NCBI GenBank assembly: GCA_903873705.1 | Contig: CAIQPK010000077.1 | Span: 1-64,000, forward strand | DNA from: an uncultured Acidobacteriota bacterium | Lineage (GTDB): Bacteria; Acidobacteriota; Terriglobia; Terriglobales; Acidobacteriaceae | Length of the DNA stretch: 64,000 nucleotides | Direction: 5' to 3' | Shown: one piece after another, positions 53,196 through 61,217 of the stretch | Layout of the letters: every line of letters begins with the position of its first letter | Position numbering within the stretch: the first letter of the stretch is position 1 | Program-made: the position numbers and the translations under genes | The notes under the pieces: generated by a model | Told to the model about the DNA's origin: nothing | Seen by the model: the letters and a program-made list of their open reading frames with translations, nothing else | Databases searched by the model: none

Positions 53196-53894
53196 ATGTA
53201 CGCCCTCGACAAACTTATCCCGCGACTCGAGCAACATTACGGTGCGCCCGAGCCACCCCCGGCCCGCGGCCCATTCGAGCTCATCCTGTGGGAAAACGCC
53301 TGCTATCTTCTCTCCGACGAGCGCCGCAAGGAAGTCTTCGACAGCCTTCGCCGGCTGGTCGGCCTCAACGCCGCTTCTATTGCCAACGCCTCCGAAGAAG
53401 TCCTCCTCCCCCTCGCCACCCGCGGCGGCATGAGGCCCGAAACCCGCGTGTTTCGCTGGCGAGAGATCGCCCGCATCACGCTCGGGCAGTTCGACGGCAA
53501 CCTCGACGCCGTGCTCAGCCGTCCTCTCAGCCAAGGCCGCCGCGCCCTCAAGCTCTTTCCCAACATTGGCGACCCCGGCGCCGACAAGATCCTGCTCTTC
53601 TGCGGCATCGCGTCCACGCTTCCGCTCGAATCGAACGGCCTTCGCGTCCTCGCCCGCATCGGCTACGGCCGCCAGCAGAAGGATTATGGCAAGACCTACC
53701 GCTCCGTCCAGGCCGATCTCTCCCCCGACCTCCCCGCTTCTCCCGTCGTCCTTCAGAAGTCCTTTCTTCTGCTCCGTGCCCACGGCCAGACGCTCTGCAA
53801 GGAAACAGCGCCCCGCTGTCATGAATGCCCCGTCGCAAAACACTGCGACTACGCCTCGAAACGTGCCGCCTCCTTCCTGGCACCGGTGCGGTAG
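53196..53894 (+). CDS. Endonuclease III-like (HhH-GPD) protein with [4Fe-4S] cluster motif
   Basis: From ATG 53196 the product is 232 aa. The HhH-GPD fold is indicated by YALDKLIPRLEQHYG, ILWENACYLLSDERRKEVFD and FPNIGDPGADKILLFCG (helix-hairpin-helix). The C-terminal cluster motif LCKETAPRCHECPVAKHCDY is C-x6-C-x2-C-x5-C, as in EndoIII and MutY. The canonical Lys/Asp catalytic pair is less clear: the HhH loop reads LFPNIGDPGADK where L-P-G-V-G-x-K-T is typical. A base-excision role is likely, but the substrate is open. Confidence 0.8.
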   Translation: MYALDKLIPRLEQHYGAPEPPPARGPFELILWENACYLLSDERRKEVFDSLRRLVGLNAASIANASEEVLLPLATRGGMRPETRVFRWREIARITLGQFDGNLDAVLSRPLSQGRRALKLFPNIGDPGADKILLFCGIASTLPLESNGLRVLARIGYGRQQKDYGKTYRSVQADLSPDLPASPVVLQKSFLLLRAHGQTLCKETAPRCHECPVAKHCDYASKRAASFLAPVR

Positions 53895-53957
53895 GCCCCT
53901 ACCCGGCAGGTCAGGCGCAATCCACCTACCACGCCCCGGCCCTCGTACAATGATGGA

Positions 53958-55319
53958 ATGGCTCAGCTCTACCCCTTCCGCGCTCTCCGCTACGACACCA
54001 CCCGCGTCAACCTGCACGACGTCGTCACCCAGCCCTACGACAAGATTTCCGCGTCCATGCAGGACGCGTACTACGCTGCCAGCCCCTACAACCTGATCCG
54101 CGTCATCCTCGGCAAGACCAAGTCGAAGGACACCGATACCGAGAACGTCTACACCCGCGCCGCCGCCACCCTGAATGAGTGGCGCGCCGAAGGCATTCTG
54201 CGCGAAGAAGCCGAGCCCGCCCTCTACGGCTACGCCCAGACGTACGTCGCCCCCGGCACGGTAGAAGTGCGCGAGCGCCGTGGCTTCATCGCTCTCGGCC
54301 AGCTGTACGACTACGCCGACCAGGTCGTCTACCGCCACGAGCAGACCTTTCCCAAGCACAAGTCGGACCGCCTCGCCCTCTTCAAGGCCACCCGCGCCTA
54401 CTGCGAGCAGATATACATGCTCTACTCCGACCCGACCTTCACCGCGGAAGAGCTCATCTTCGGCGCAAAGGACAAAACCACCAAACCAGCCGACCTTGAA
54501 GTCACCGACGAGTACAACGTCCAGCACCGCGTCTGGAAGCTGACTGACCCGGCGCTCATCGAACGCGTGCTCGCGGCCATGGCCGACAAGAAGCTCATCA
54601 TCGCTGACGGCCACCACCGCTACGAGACCTCCACCGCCTACATGCACGAGCGCGCCGCCGAACTCGGCATCAGCGAAGACGCCGCTCCCAAAACCGACGC
54701 CGGCCTTCCAGCTCCCGCCTTCCCCGAGGCCGCCATGATGATGACCTTCGTCAACATGGACCAGCCTGGCATCACCATCCTTCCCACTCACCGCGTCGTC
54801 TTCGGCCTGATCGGCTTTAGTGGCCGAGAGTTCGCGGAAAAAGCCGCCCGCTACTTCGACGTGGAAGAAATCCCCAACACCCCCGAAGGCCTCTTCCCCG
54901 GCGCGCCTTCCCTGCTCGACCGCCTGAAGCAGGCCCCCGGCGTCGCCTTCATCGCCGCCACCCGCGATGGCGACTTCCTCCTCCGCGCGAGGGCCGAAGC
55001 CATTACCCCGCTGCTCGCCGAACTCTCACCCCGCCAGCAGCAGTTGGACGTCGTGCAGCTGCACAAAGTCATCCTGGAAAAGCTGCTCAGCCTGAACGAA
55101 GAGACCGTCCGTGCCGGCTCCAACGTCCGCTATCTCCGCGAGGCGACGGAAGCCCTTGCCCAGGTAGGCAGCGGCAACGCCGACGTGGCCTTCCTGACCA
55201 AGCCCGTCACACTCGAACAGATGAAGGACATCTCCCTCAACCTCGAAGTGATGCCGCAGAAGTCCACCGACTTCTACCCCAAGCTGCTTTCGGGACTGGC
55301 GATGTACACGTTGGACTAG
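53958..55319 (+). CDS. DUF1015-family protein (SerK-like)
   Basis: The 453-aa protein starts MAQLYPFRALRYDTTRVNLH and then DVVTQPYDKISASMQDAYYA, the N-terminal signature of DUF1015. The ParB-like core includes KKLIIADGHHRYETSTAYMH and AMMMTFVNMDQPGITILPTH. Archaeal members are ADP-dependent serine kinases (SerK) that make O-phosphoserine; whether this bacterial member does the same is not shown. It has no signal peptide. Its own gene follows the EndoIII-like gene by 63 nt, and the two may be one transcript. Confidence 0.85.
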   Translation: MAQLYPFRALRYDTTRVNLHDVVTQPYDKISASMQDAYYAASPYNLIRVILGKTKSKDTDTENVYTRAAATLNEWRAEGILREEAEPALYGYAQTYVAPGTVEVRERRGFIALGQLYDYADQVVYRHEQTFPKHKSDRLALFKATRAYCEQIYMLYSDPTFTAEELIFGAKDKTTKPADLEVTDEYNVQHRVWKLTDPALIERVLAAMADKKLIIADGHHRYETSTAYMHERAAELGISEDAAPKTDAGLPAPAFPEAAMMMTFVNMDQPGITILPTHRVVFGLIGFSGREFAEKAARYFDVEEIPNTPEGLFPGAPSLLDRLKQAPGVAFIAATRDGDFLLRARAEAITPLLAELSPRQQQLDVVQLHKVILEKLLSLNEETVRAGSNVRYLREATEALAQVGSGNADVAFLTKPVTLEQMKDISLNLEVMPQKSTDFYPKLLSGLAMYTLD

Positions 55320-55371
55320 ATTTCGCTGGAATCAGCCGACACAGAGGCGCATACTTCGAGCAGGAGGCCAC

Positions 55372-55893
55372 ATGGCGACGTCCCCGGCTTTGCTCTCCAT
55401 AGAGGAGTACCTCCGCAGCAGTTACGACCCCGACGCCGATTACGTTGACGGCGAGATTCAGGAGCGTCACTTGGGCGAGTACGAGCATGGGAAGATCCAA
55501 GGCTGGATATTTCAGATATTCAACTTGAATCGGCGTTCATGGGCAACAGACGTCGTCGTAGAGCAGCGTATCCGCATCAATTCCAGCCGCGTACGTGTCT
55601 GCGAGGCGGCTGTTTTGCGTGCCGGCGCCCCGCGTGAACGCGTTGCGCAGTCCGCGCCGCTCATCTGCATCGAAATCCTTTCTCCCGAAGATCGCATTTC
55701 CCGCGCAGAGCGCGTCCTCGCCGACTACTTTGCCATGGGCGTTCCCAACATCTGGCTTATTGACCCCATTCGTCGCACCGCGCACACCTACGACGGCACC
55801 GGACTCCGCGTAGCCGACCCCTACAACCTCACCGTACCCGGAACACCCATCCACCTCGATCTCACCGAGGCCTTCGCCGCCCTGGACGAGTAG
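55372..55893 (+). CDS. Uma2-family protein (DUF820, PD-(D/E)xK-like fold)
   Basis: The 173-aa protein matches Uma2: LSIEEYLRSSYDPDADYVDG, EIQERHLGEYEHGKIQGWIF, PLICIEILSPEDRISRAERV, FAMGVPNIWLIDPIRRTAHT. The metal-site strand in Uma2 usually reads R-x-P-D; here it is RVRVCEAAVL, with Cys-Glu in the Pro-Asp position. The following C-I-E-I-L-S-P-E-D strand keeps its acidic residue. Nuclease function is inferred from the fold in other members. AGGAGG is just upstream of the ATG. Confidence 0.88.
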   Translation: MATSPALLSIEEYLRSSYDPDADYVDGEIQERHLGEYEHGKIQGWIFQIFNLNRRSWATDVVVEQRIRINSSRVRVCEAAVLRAGAPRERVAQSAPLICIEILSPEDRISRAERVLADYFAMGVPNIWLIDPIRRTAHTYDGTGLRVADPYNLTVPGTPIHLDLTEAFAALDE

Positions 55894-55912
55894 CAGCATT
55901 TACTCTGGCATC

Positions 55913-56548
55913 ATGTCCGGCGTGATCCCTGCCAGCCCCACCCTCATCGGCCACCACGTGCGCCTCGAATCCCTCGCGCGCCATCATGCAGCCGGCCTCG
56001 CCGCCGCGTCCGCAGTCGATCCATCGCTCTACAACCTGAGCCCGATCCCCCAAGGCGAAGCCGAAGCGCTCGATTACATCGACGCCGCCACCGCCTTACG
56101 CGACGCTGGCGAAGCCGTCCCCTATGCCACCGTTTCCATAGCTGACGGCACTGTCGTTGGATCAACACGCTTCTTCAACTTCGACCGCTGGGCCTGGCCG
56201 CAGACCTCACCCCATCACAGCGCGCATGTGCTCGATGGCTGCGAAATCGGCTACACCTGGCTTGGCGCACGGGCCATCCGCACGCCGGTCAACACGGAGG
56301 CAAAACTCCTCATGCTCACCCACGCGTTCGAGGTCTGGAACACCCTCCGCGTCTGCTTCCACACCGACGCCCGCAACGAGCGTTCCGCCAATGCCCTCGC
56401 CCGGATTGGCGCGAAGCCGGAGGGCCTGCTTCGTGCCCACCGCATGGCCGCCGACTTCATTCCCCGCGACTCGCTACGCTTCTCCATCACCGCGGCCGAG
56501 TGGCCGGAAGTCAAAGCCTCCCTCCAGCGCCGCCTCGAAACCACCTGA
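55913..56548 (+). CDS. GNAT-family N-acetyltransferase (RimJ/RimL-like)
   Basis: The 211-aa acetyltransferase starts PTLIGHHVRLESLARHHAAG. The core has ATVSIADGTVVGSTRFFNFD and EIGYTWLGARAIRTPVNTEA, a RimJ/L-like beta4-alpha3 region in which the usual Q/R-x-x-G-x-G/A signature is not clear. It continues with LLMLTHAFEVWNTLRVCFHT, RNERSANALARIGAKPEGL and LRAHRMAADFIPRDSLRFSI. Acceptor unknown. It is convergent with thiG, with 3 nt between the two stops. Confidence 0.9.
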   Translation: MSGVIPASPTLIGHHVRLESLARHHAAGLAAASAVDPSLYNLSPIPQGEAEALDYIDAATALRDAGEAVPYATVSIADGTVVGSTRFFNFDRWAWPQTSPHHSAHVLDGCEIGYTWLGARAIRTPVNTEAKLLMLTHAFEVWNTLRVCFHTDARNERSANALARIGAKPEGLLRAHRMAADFIPRDSLRFSITAAEWPEVKASLQRRLETT

Positions 56549-56551
56549 GAT

Positions 56552-57322
56552 CTATCGCGAAACCCCATCCAGCGGCGAGCTGGCCGTAGCGTAAAGCTTG
56601 CGCCCCATCCGTCCCGCCTCAAACGCCTCACGCCCCGCCTCGGTGGCCTTCTTCATCGCCGACGCCATCAGCACCGGCTGCTTCGCCCCGGCAATTGCCG
56701 TATTCAGCAGCACCGCGTCGAAGCCCATTTCCATCGCCAGCGCTGCGTCGCTCGCCGTACCCAGACCGGCATCCACCACCAGCGGCACCTCGGTAATCAA
56801 CTCGCGCATCATCCGCAAGGTATAGCTATTCGCGATGCCCAGGCCTGTGCCGATCGGCGCTCCCAGCGGCATCACCGCTGCCGCACCCACGTCGATCAGC
56901 CGTTTCGCAAACACAATATCGTCAGTGGTGTACGGCAGCACCGTAAACCCTTCCTTCACCAGCACGCGGGTAGCCTCAACCGTTGCCTGAACATCCGGAT
57001 AAAGCGTCGCCTGGTCGCCGATCACCTCAATCTTCACCCAGTCCGAAAGCCCCACCTCGCGCCCCAGCCGCGCCGCCCGGATCGCCTCTTCCGCGGTGTA
57101 GCACCCCGCCGTATTCGGCAGCAGAAAGTACTTCTTCGGATCGATAAAATCCAGCAGCGATTCCTTGGCGCGGTCCAACTCCACGCGCCGTACCGCTACC
57201 GTCACCATCTCTGCGCCAGAGGCCTCAATGGCGTCCCGTGTCTCCGCGCCGTCCTTGTACTTCCCCGTTCCCACAATCAACCGCGAACTAAAAGTCCGCC
57301 CTGCAATCACCAACTCACTCAT
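56552..57322 (-). CDS. thiG: Thiazole synthase ThiG
   Basis: The 256-aa TIM-barrel enzyme condenses 1-deoxyxylulose-5-phosphate, dehydroglycine or iminoacetate, and sulfur from ThiS-thiocarboxylate to form the thiamine thiazole. Motifs are [73 protein letters not shown] (Schiff-base lysine region), [20 protein letters not shown] and [20 protein letters not shown]. It is the last gene on the minus strand here. A long structured leader (57353-57490) with four hairpins and a possible short peptide lies upstream; no TPP riboswitch is evident. Confidence 0.97.
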   Translation of the reverse strand: MSELVIAGRTFSSRLIVGTGKYKDGAETRDAIEASGAEMVTVAVRRVELDRAKESLLDFIDPKKYFLLPNTAGCYTAEEAIRAARLGREVGLSDWVKIEVIGDQATLYPDVQATVEATRVLVKEGFTVLPYTTDDIVFAKRLIDVGAAAVMPLGAPIGTGLGIANSYTLRMMRELITEVPLVVDAGLGTASDAALAMEMGFDAVLLNTAIAGAKQPVLMASAMKKATEAGREAFEAGRMGRKLYATASSPLDGVSR

Positions 57323-57352
57323 ACCTCAATCCTAATGCCTTCACCCAAAACA

Positions 57353-57386
57353 CAAACGGCCCGCCCCGGTTGGGGCGAGCCGTTTT
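57353..57386. terminator. Strong bidirectional hairpin upstream of thiG
   Basis: AAACGGC (57354-57360) pairs with GCCGTTT (57379-57385) and CGCCCC with GGGGCG inside it, with one C/A mismatch and a GGTT loop, giving about 13 paired positions. TTTT follows on the plus strand; on the minus strand GTTTGTGTTTT follows. It would end transcripts from the small peptide gene before thiG. Confidence 0.8.
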
Positions 57387-57410
57387 GCGGTGATCTGGTG
57401 GGATTGACTT

Positions 57411-57435
57411 GAGGCATCCGTCTCGGATGGGCCTC
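57411..57435 (-). repeat. Hairpin in the thiG leader
   Basis: GAGGCATCCG (57411-57420), a TCT loop, then CGGATGGGCCTC (57424-57435) form a stem with a 2-nt bulge. It follows the first terminator-like element on the minus strand and may be part of a structured leader RNA. Confidence 0.5.
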
Positions 57436-57455
57436 GGAGGAGTACGTACTTCGGT

Positions 57456-57473
57456 AAAAAGACCTCCAGGTCT
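57456..57473 (-). terminator. Terminator after the small peptide frame
   Basis: On the minus strand AGACC-TGGA-GGTCT (57473-57460) is a 5-6 bp hairpin followed directly by TTTTT (57460-57456). A second hairpin, TAGAGCG-TCCG-CGCTCTA on the same strand at 57473-57490, abuts it and includes the peptide's stop codon. Confidence 0.75.
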
Positions 57474-57487
57474 AGAGCGCGGACGCT

Positions 57488-57544
57488 CTAAGCCTCAGTC
57501 ACCTCACGTTGAGTACTGCCACAACTGGAACAATCAATTTTCAT
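57488..57544 (-). CDS. Possible 18-22 aa cysteine-containing peptide gene
   Basis: An 18-codon frame reads MKIDCSSCGSTQREVTEA, with a CSSC motif and a TAG stop. A perfect Shine-Dalgarno, AAAGGAGG (57557-57564), lies 12 nt upstream. An in-frame ATG at 57556, touching the Shine-Dalgarno, would give 22 residues starting MIQS. A promoter (57580-57608) precedes it and a terminator follows within 20 nt, so it looks like a complete small transcription unit. There is no recognised homologue, maturation enzyme or target nearby. It could be a leader peptide for thiG attenuation, a small Cys peptide product, or a chance frame. Confidence 0.5.
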   Translation of the reverse strand: MKIDCSSCGSTQREVTEA

Positions 57545-57579
57545 AGACTGGATCATCCTCCTTTCCCGTGTTGATAGGT

Positions 57580-57608
57580 ACAGTACTGCATGGTTAACCC
57601 CATGTCAA
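57580..57608 (-). promoter_or_regulatory. Sigma-70 promoter for the small peptide transcript
   Basis: On the minus strand TTGACA (57608-57603), a perfect -35, is 17 nt from TACTGT (57585-57580), a fair -10. Transcription would start near 57573, giving a leader of about 10 nt to AAAGGAGG. Confidence 0.6.
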
Positions 57609-57672
57609 CCCGCGCGGTGCTCGGATTACGCATCAGACCATAGAACGCTATTTCCGAGGAGCAACAAACACC

Positions 57673-57894
57673 ATGAAACCCGCAACTATCGTCGGCATCG
57701 TCCTCATTCTTATCGGCATCGTCGGCTTCGCGCTCGGCGGCTTCAGCTTCTCGCATGAGAAGAAGGACGTGGACATGGGTCCCGTGCAGATCTCTCACGA
57801 GCAGACCAAGACGGTTCCAATCCCTCCCATACTCAGCGGCATTGCGCTGGTCGGCGGCATCGCCTTGGTGGTGGTAGGAGCGAAGGGCCGCTAA
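57673..57894 (+). CDS. Small two-TM protein of unknown function
   Basis: A 73-aa protein with two membrane helices: TIVGIVLILIGIVGFALGGF and ILSGIALVGGIALVVVGAKG. A polar loop joins them (HEKKDVDMGPVQISHEQTKT). GAGGAG is 11 nt upstream of the ATG. The pattern is common to small acidobacterial and proteobacterial membrane proteins near DUF3185, but assignment is loose. It is divergent from the small peptide transcript, 64 nt from its promoter. Confidence 0.7.
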   Translation: MKPATIVGIVLILIGIVGFALGGFSFSHEKKDVDMGPVQISHEQTKTVPIPPILSGIALVGGIALVVVGAKGR

Positions 57895-57963
57895 TCGCTC
57901 TCGCTCGCCACCAGGCTCTCCGGCAGCAGAGAGCGGCTAAACTCATCAGATGGTGAGAGCCAG

Positions 57964-59385
57964 ATGATCCGCACGATTTTTGCTCCCCGCCATCTCCCGG
58001 TCATCTGCTTGCTAGCCGTGTTGCTGCCGTGCGCCGCTGGCCAAAGCCAGCAGCCCAACTCGGCGGATCAAAACCATCCGCAGGAGCCGCTAACGGTCTT
58101 TCCTCATCCTGAGTCTGCGCCGTACTTCATCTTCGGCCAGGCCAACGTAGTCTTCCAGGGCCACCCCGGCGTCCCCGCGCCTTACTCCGGTCCTAATTCG
58201 ATGCTCGCGCGCGGGGAGTACAAGGTGTCGCTGGTCGGTACGCTTTTTCTCGGACTGCAGCTATATCACCACCTCCGCTACAACACTGACCTCATCTACG
58301 ACGAAGAATCATCAGGAGGGCGCGGGATATCTGAAGCGCTCGGTCTCGCCGGGTTTACCAATCTCGACGTTGTCCGCAACCCCACGCTCGGCTCGGTCCC
58401 TTACATGGCGCGCGCGCAGCTCCACCAGACCATCGGCTTCACCAGCAAGCTGGTCGACGCCCAGCGCACCCCGTTCTCGCTGGCAACCCGCGTACCCGAG
58501 CGCCGCCTCGACCTCCGTGCCGGTAAGCTCTCCATGCCCGACATCATGGACGTCAACGGCCCGGGCTCAGACTCCCACCTGCAGTTCCTTAATTGGACCG
58601 TCGACAACAACGGCGCCTGGGACTACGCCGCAGACACCCGCGGCTACACCTACGGCGCGGTCGCCGAGTACGACGACGTGCAGTGGTCGGCACGCTACAT
58701 CCTCGCGCTCATGCCCACCGTCGCCAACGGTGTCGACCTCGACTGGAACCTGCGCCGTGCCCACGCCGACAACGTCGAGCTCGAATACCGTCACCTGCCT
58801 CTCGGCCATCTCCTTTCTGCGGAGCGCAGGGGAACGATTCGCCTCCTCGGCTTCGTCAACCACGCCAACATGGGTGTCTACCGCACCCAGAACGCGCTCG
58901 CCATCGCGTCACACACTACGCCCGATATCACGGCCCACGCGCCGCGTACTACGGTAAAGTACGGCGTCGGCCTCAACTTCGAGCAGGAACTCACGCCTGA
59001 TCTGCGCGCCTTCGGCCGCTTCGGCTGGAACGAAGGCCAGCACGAAAGCTACGCCTACACCGAGGTCGACCAGACCTTTGAGCTCGGCACAGACCTCACC
59101 GGCAATCGATGGGGACGCCCCAGCGACAAGGTCGCGGTAGTCGGCGTCTCGAACGCGATCAAGCGCAACCACCAGCAGTATCTCGCGCTCGGTGGGCAGG
59201 GCTTCCTGCTGGGCGACGGTCGTCTGCGGTACGCCCGCGAGGACATCCTCGAAACCTACTACACGGCCCACACCTGGCGCGGCCTCTTCACATCTGTTGA
59301 CGCCCAACTTATTGCGCATCCGGGCTACAACCAGGATCGCGGGCCCGTTGCAGTGTTCACGGTTCGTACCCACGTCGATTTCTAG
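57964..59385 (+). CDS. OprB-like carbohydrate porin
   Basis: The 473-aa protein has a signal peptide (VICLLAVLLPCAAGQSQQ) and an outer-membrane barrel. FIFGQANVVFQGHPGVPAPY and SGPNSMLARGEYKVSLVGTL match the start of OprB-type porins. LRAGKLSMPDIMDVNG, WARYI-like strands (QWSARYILALMPTVANGVDL) and RLRYAREDILETYYTAHTWR follow. It ends VFTVRTHVDF, with a terminal Phe for BAM recognition. Substrates of the family are sugars and other small solutes. GGTGAGAG precedes the ATG. The 275 nt after it contain no feature. Confidence 0.82.
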   Translation: MIRTIFAPRHLPVICLLAVLLPCAAGQSQQPNSADQNHPQEPLTVFPHPESAPYFIFGQANVVFQGHPGVPAPYSGPNSMLARGEYKVSLVGTLFLGLQLYHHLRYNTDLIYDEESSGGRGISEALGLAGFTNLDVVRNPTLGSVPYMARAQLHQTIGFTSKLVDAQRTPFSLATRVPERRLDLRAGKLSMPDIMDVNGPGSDSHLQFLNWTVDNNGAWDYAADTRGYTYGAVAEYDDVQWSARYILALMPTVANGVDLDWNLRRAHADNVELEYRHLPLGHLLSAERRGTIRLLGFVNHANMGVYRTQNALAIASHTTPDITAHAPRTTVKYGVGLNFEQELTPDLRAFGRFGWNEGQHESYAYTEVDQTFELGTDLTGNRWGRPSDKVAVVGVSNAIKRNHQQYLALGGQGFLLGDGRLRYAREDILETYYTAHTWRGLFTSVDAQLIAHPGYNQDRGPVAVFTVRTHVDF

Positions 59386-59660
59386 CGGTTGATCGGCGAC
59401 TGAGTATCCACAACGCAGGCCCACAGCCCAGGAAGGTAGGTCCCCAATAGCCAACTCCGCAGAAAACGACATCCATAAAGCCCAGTATCAGCCGGCCCTT
59501 TGGCGAGTCGGGTGCCTCAATCAGCATCCGATCACATTGTCACAACCCATTCAACGCGTAACGTACAGCCACCGTTTTCTGGCTGGAATGGCAATGAAGA
59601 TAACGATTTTCGCGCAGGGTTAACGGTCTTTGAGGGTGAGGACAGTATCCTTTCATAACG

Positions 59661-60206
59661 ATGTCAAACGCTCATACTGTCTTGAAGGCCCTGCGCAAAG
59701 TCCATCTCTATTTCGGCCTCTTCATTTCACCGGCCCTGCTTTTTTTCGCCTTCACCGGTGCCCTGCAGACCTTCAGCCTGCACGAAACCACGCGCGGCAG
59801 CGACTACAAACCGCCTGCCTGGGCAGTCACACTCGCACAACTTCATAAGAAGCAGACAACCATCGTTCCATCCGGAAAAAAGCCCAAGGGTGAGGTCGAA
59901 AAGCCGCACCCGAGCTACGACGATCACGACCACGGCGATGTTCAAGGTGCCGCCCCGAAAAAGGTTCATACCGATGAAGCAACCGCCGATAACTCCGCGA
60001 AAGCTCCGTCAGCCCCAATGGCTCCGCCAGCTCCGCAAAAGAGCCATGTGCCGATGAAAATCTTCTTCCTCGCCGTGTCTCTCGGTCTGCTTACCATGAC
60101 CTTCACCGGCATCTACATGGCGTACAAATACAGCCGCAGCAACGTGGTGGTCACGCTCGTGCTCGTGGCCGGCATCGTGGTGCCGTTCCTGCTCCTCCCT
60201 TTCTAA
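59661..60206 (+). CDS. PepSY-associated TM-type membrane protein with a His/Asp-rich linker
   Basis: The 181-aa protein begins ALRKVHLYFGLFISPALLFF, the TM helix that opens PepSY-TM proteins, and continues with AFTGALQTFSLHET. A long periplasmic or cytoplasmic linker (about residues 60-130) contains HPSYDDHDHGDVQGAAPKK and proline/alanine repeats. Two more helices follow (MKIFFLAVSLGLLTMTFTGI, VVVTLVLVAGIVVPFLLLPF). Full-length PepSY-TM proteins have four helices and PepSY domains; those domains are missing here. The acidic His cluster could bind metal. Signals around the ATG are weak. Confidence 0.7.
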   Translation: MSNAHTVLKALRKVHLYFGLFISPALLFFAFTGALQTFSLHETTRGSDYKPPAWAVTLAQLHKKQTTIVPSGKKPKGEVEKPHPSYDDHDHGDVQGAAPKKVHTDEATADNSAKAPSAPMAPPAPQKSHVPMKIFFLAVSLGLLTMTFTGIYMAYKYSRSNVVVTLVLVAGIVVPFLLLPF

Positions 60207-60239
60207 GCCGCAGCGCGGGCTGCGTCTTATACTGTGGGC

Positions 60240-61190
60240 ATGTCCCTGCCGCTGGTGTTCGAGCTCGCTGCCTTCATTTTCGGCCTGCTCTTGGGCAGCT
60301 TTCTGAACGTCTGCATCGTGCGCCTGCCGTTTCACGAAAGCATCGTAAAGCCGCGCTCGCGCTGCCCGCGCTGTCTGCACACGCTCAGCTGGTACGACAA
60401 CATTCCGCTGCTCAGCTGGATCAACCTCCGCGCGCACTGCCGCCACTGCCGCGCGTCGATTCCCTGGCGCTATCCGCTGGTGGAGTTCTCCGTGGCGGTG
60501 TGGTTCGTCATTATCGCGCACCGCATCGTGCAGGCCGCCGTCTTCATCTCGGCAGCCAATGTCACGATGCCCGTCCGGATTGACATGGGGGTCGGCGGCG
60601 GCACGTACCTGCTCGCCACCCTCATCATGGGCTTCCTGCTCATCGGCCTGCTCGTGATGGACTGGCAGACCAGCACCCTGCCGGATGCTTTCACTCTGTC
60701 CGGCATCGTCGTCGGCATCTTCCTTATCGCCGTCCAGGCGCTCTTCCTCGCGCCGGACGAAGCCGCCATCCACCTCGACACCGCCCACAACCTCCGCATG
60801 TCCAGCCCGGGCTCGTTCATTGATCGCGGCAACGTCTTCCTTACTGGCCCCGAGCACCTGCTCCTTGGCCGCGTCGCCGCGGTCATGGGCGCGGCCCTCA
60901 TCCCACTCATCATCCGGTGGATCTACAAGCTCGTCCGCGGACAGCAAGGTATGGGTCTCGGCGATGCCAAGCTGATGGCCATGATCGGCGCCTTCCTCGG
61001 CTTCTGGCCCGCAGTAGTGGCCTTCGTCCTCGGCTGCTTCCTCATCTTCCCGTACGCGGTCACGCTGCTGCTCCGCAAGCGAGCCAACCGCTCCAGCGAG
61101 CTTCCCTTCGGCAGCTTCCTCGCCGCGGGAGGTCTGCTCACCGCCCTCATCGGCCCGGCGTTGCTCGACTGGTACCGCTCGTTTCTCTAA
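60240..61190 (+). CDS. pilD: Type IV prepilin peptidase
   Basis: From ATG 60240 (GTG 60234 is possible) the 316-aa protein is a polytopic A24 protease/methylase. The N-terminal cytoplasmic domain has a zinc motif, CPRC and CRHCRASIPWRYPLVE. The first catalytic Asp is in MDWQTSTLPDAFTLSGI and the second in GMGLGDAKLMAMIGAFLGFW. It cleaves class III signal peptides of type IV pilins and type II secretion pseudopilins and methylates the new N-terminus. No pilin gene is in the window. It is followed by the DUF3224 gene at 27 nt. Confidence 0.95.
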   Translation: MSLPLVFELAAFIFGLLLGSFLNVCIVRLPFHESIVKPRSRCPRCLHTLSWYDNIPLLSWINLRAHCRHCRASIPWRYPLVEFSVAVWFVIIAHRIVQAAVFISAANVTMPVRIDMGVGGGTYLLATLIMGFLLIGLLVMDWQTSTLPDAFTLSGIVVGIFLIAVQALFLAPDEAAIHLDTAHNLRMSSPGSFIDRGNVFLTGPEHLLLGRVAAVMGAALIPLIIRWIYKLVRGQQGMGLGDAKLMAMIGAFLGFWPAVVAFVLGCFLIFPYAVTLLLRKRANRSSELPFGSFLAAGGLLTALIGPALLDWYRSFL

Positions 61191-61217
61191 CTCAGCATCC
61201 CCACTAACGGAGCCTCG

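Noticed and set aside
52977-54791. 604-codon antisense frame over the glycosyltransferase-like, EndoIII-like and DUF1015 genes
   Set aside because: It covers three good genes on the other strand and is Gly/Val/Arg-rich without any recognisable fold.
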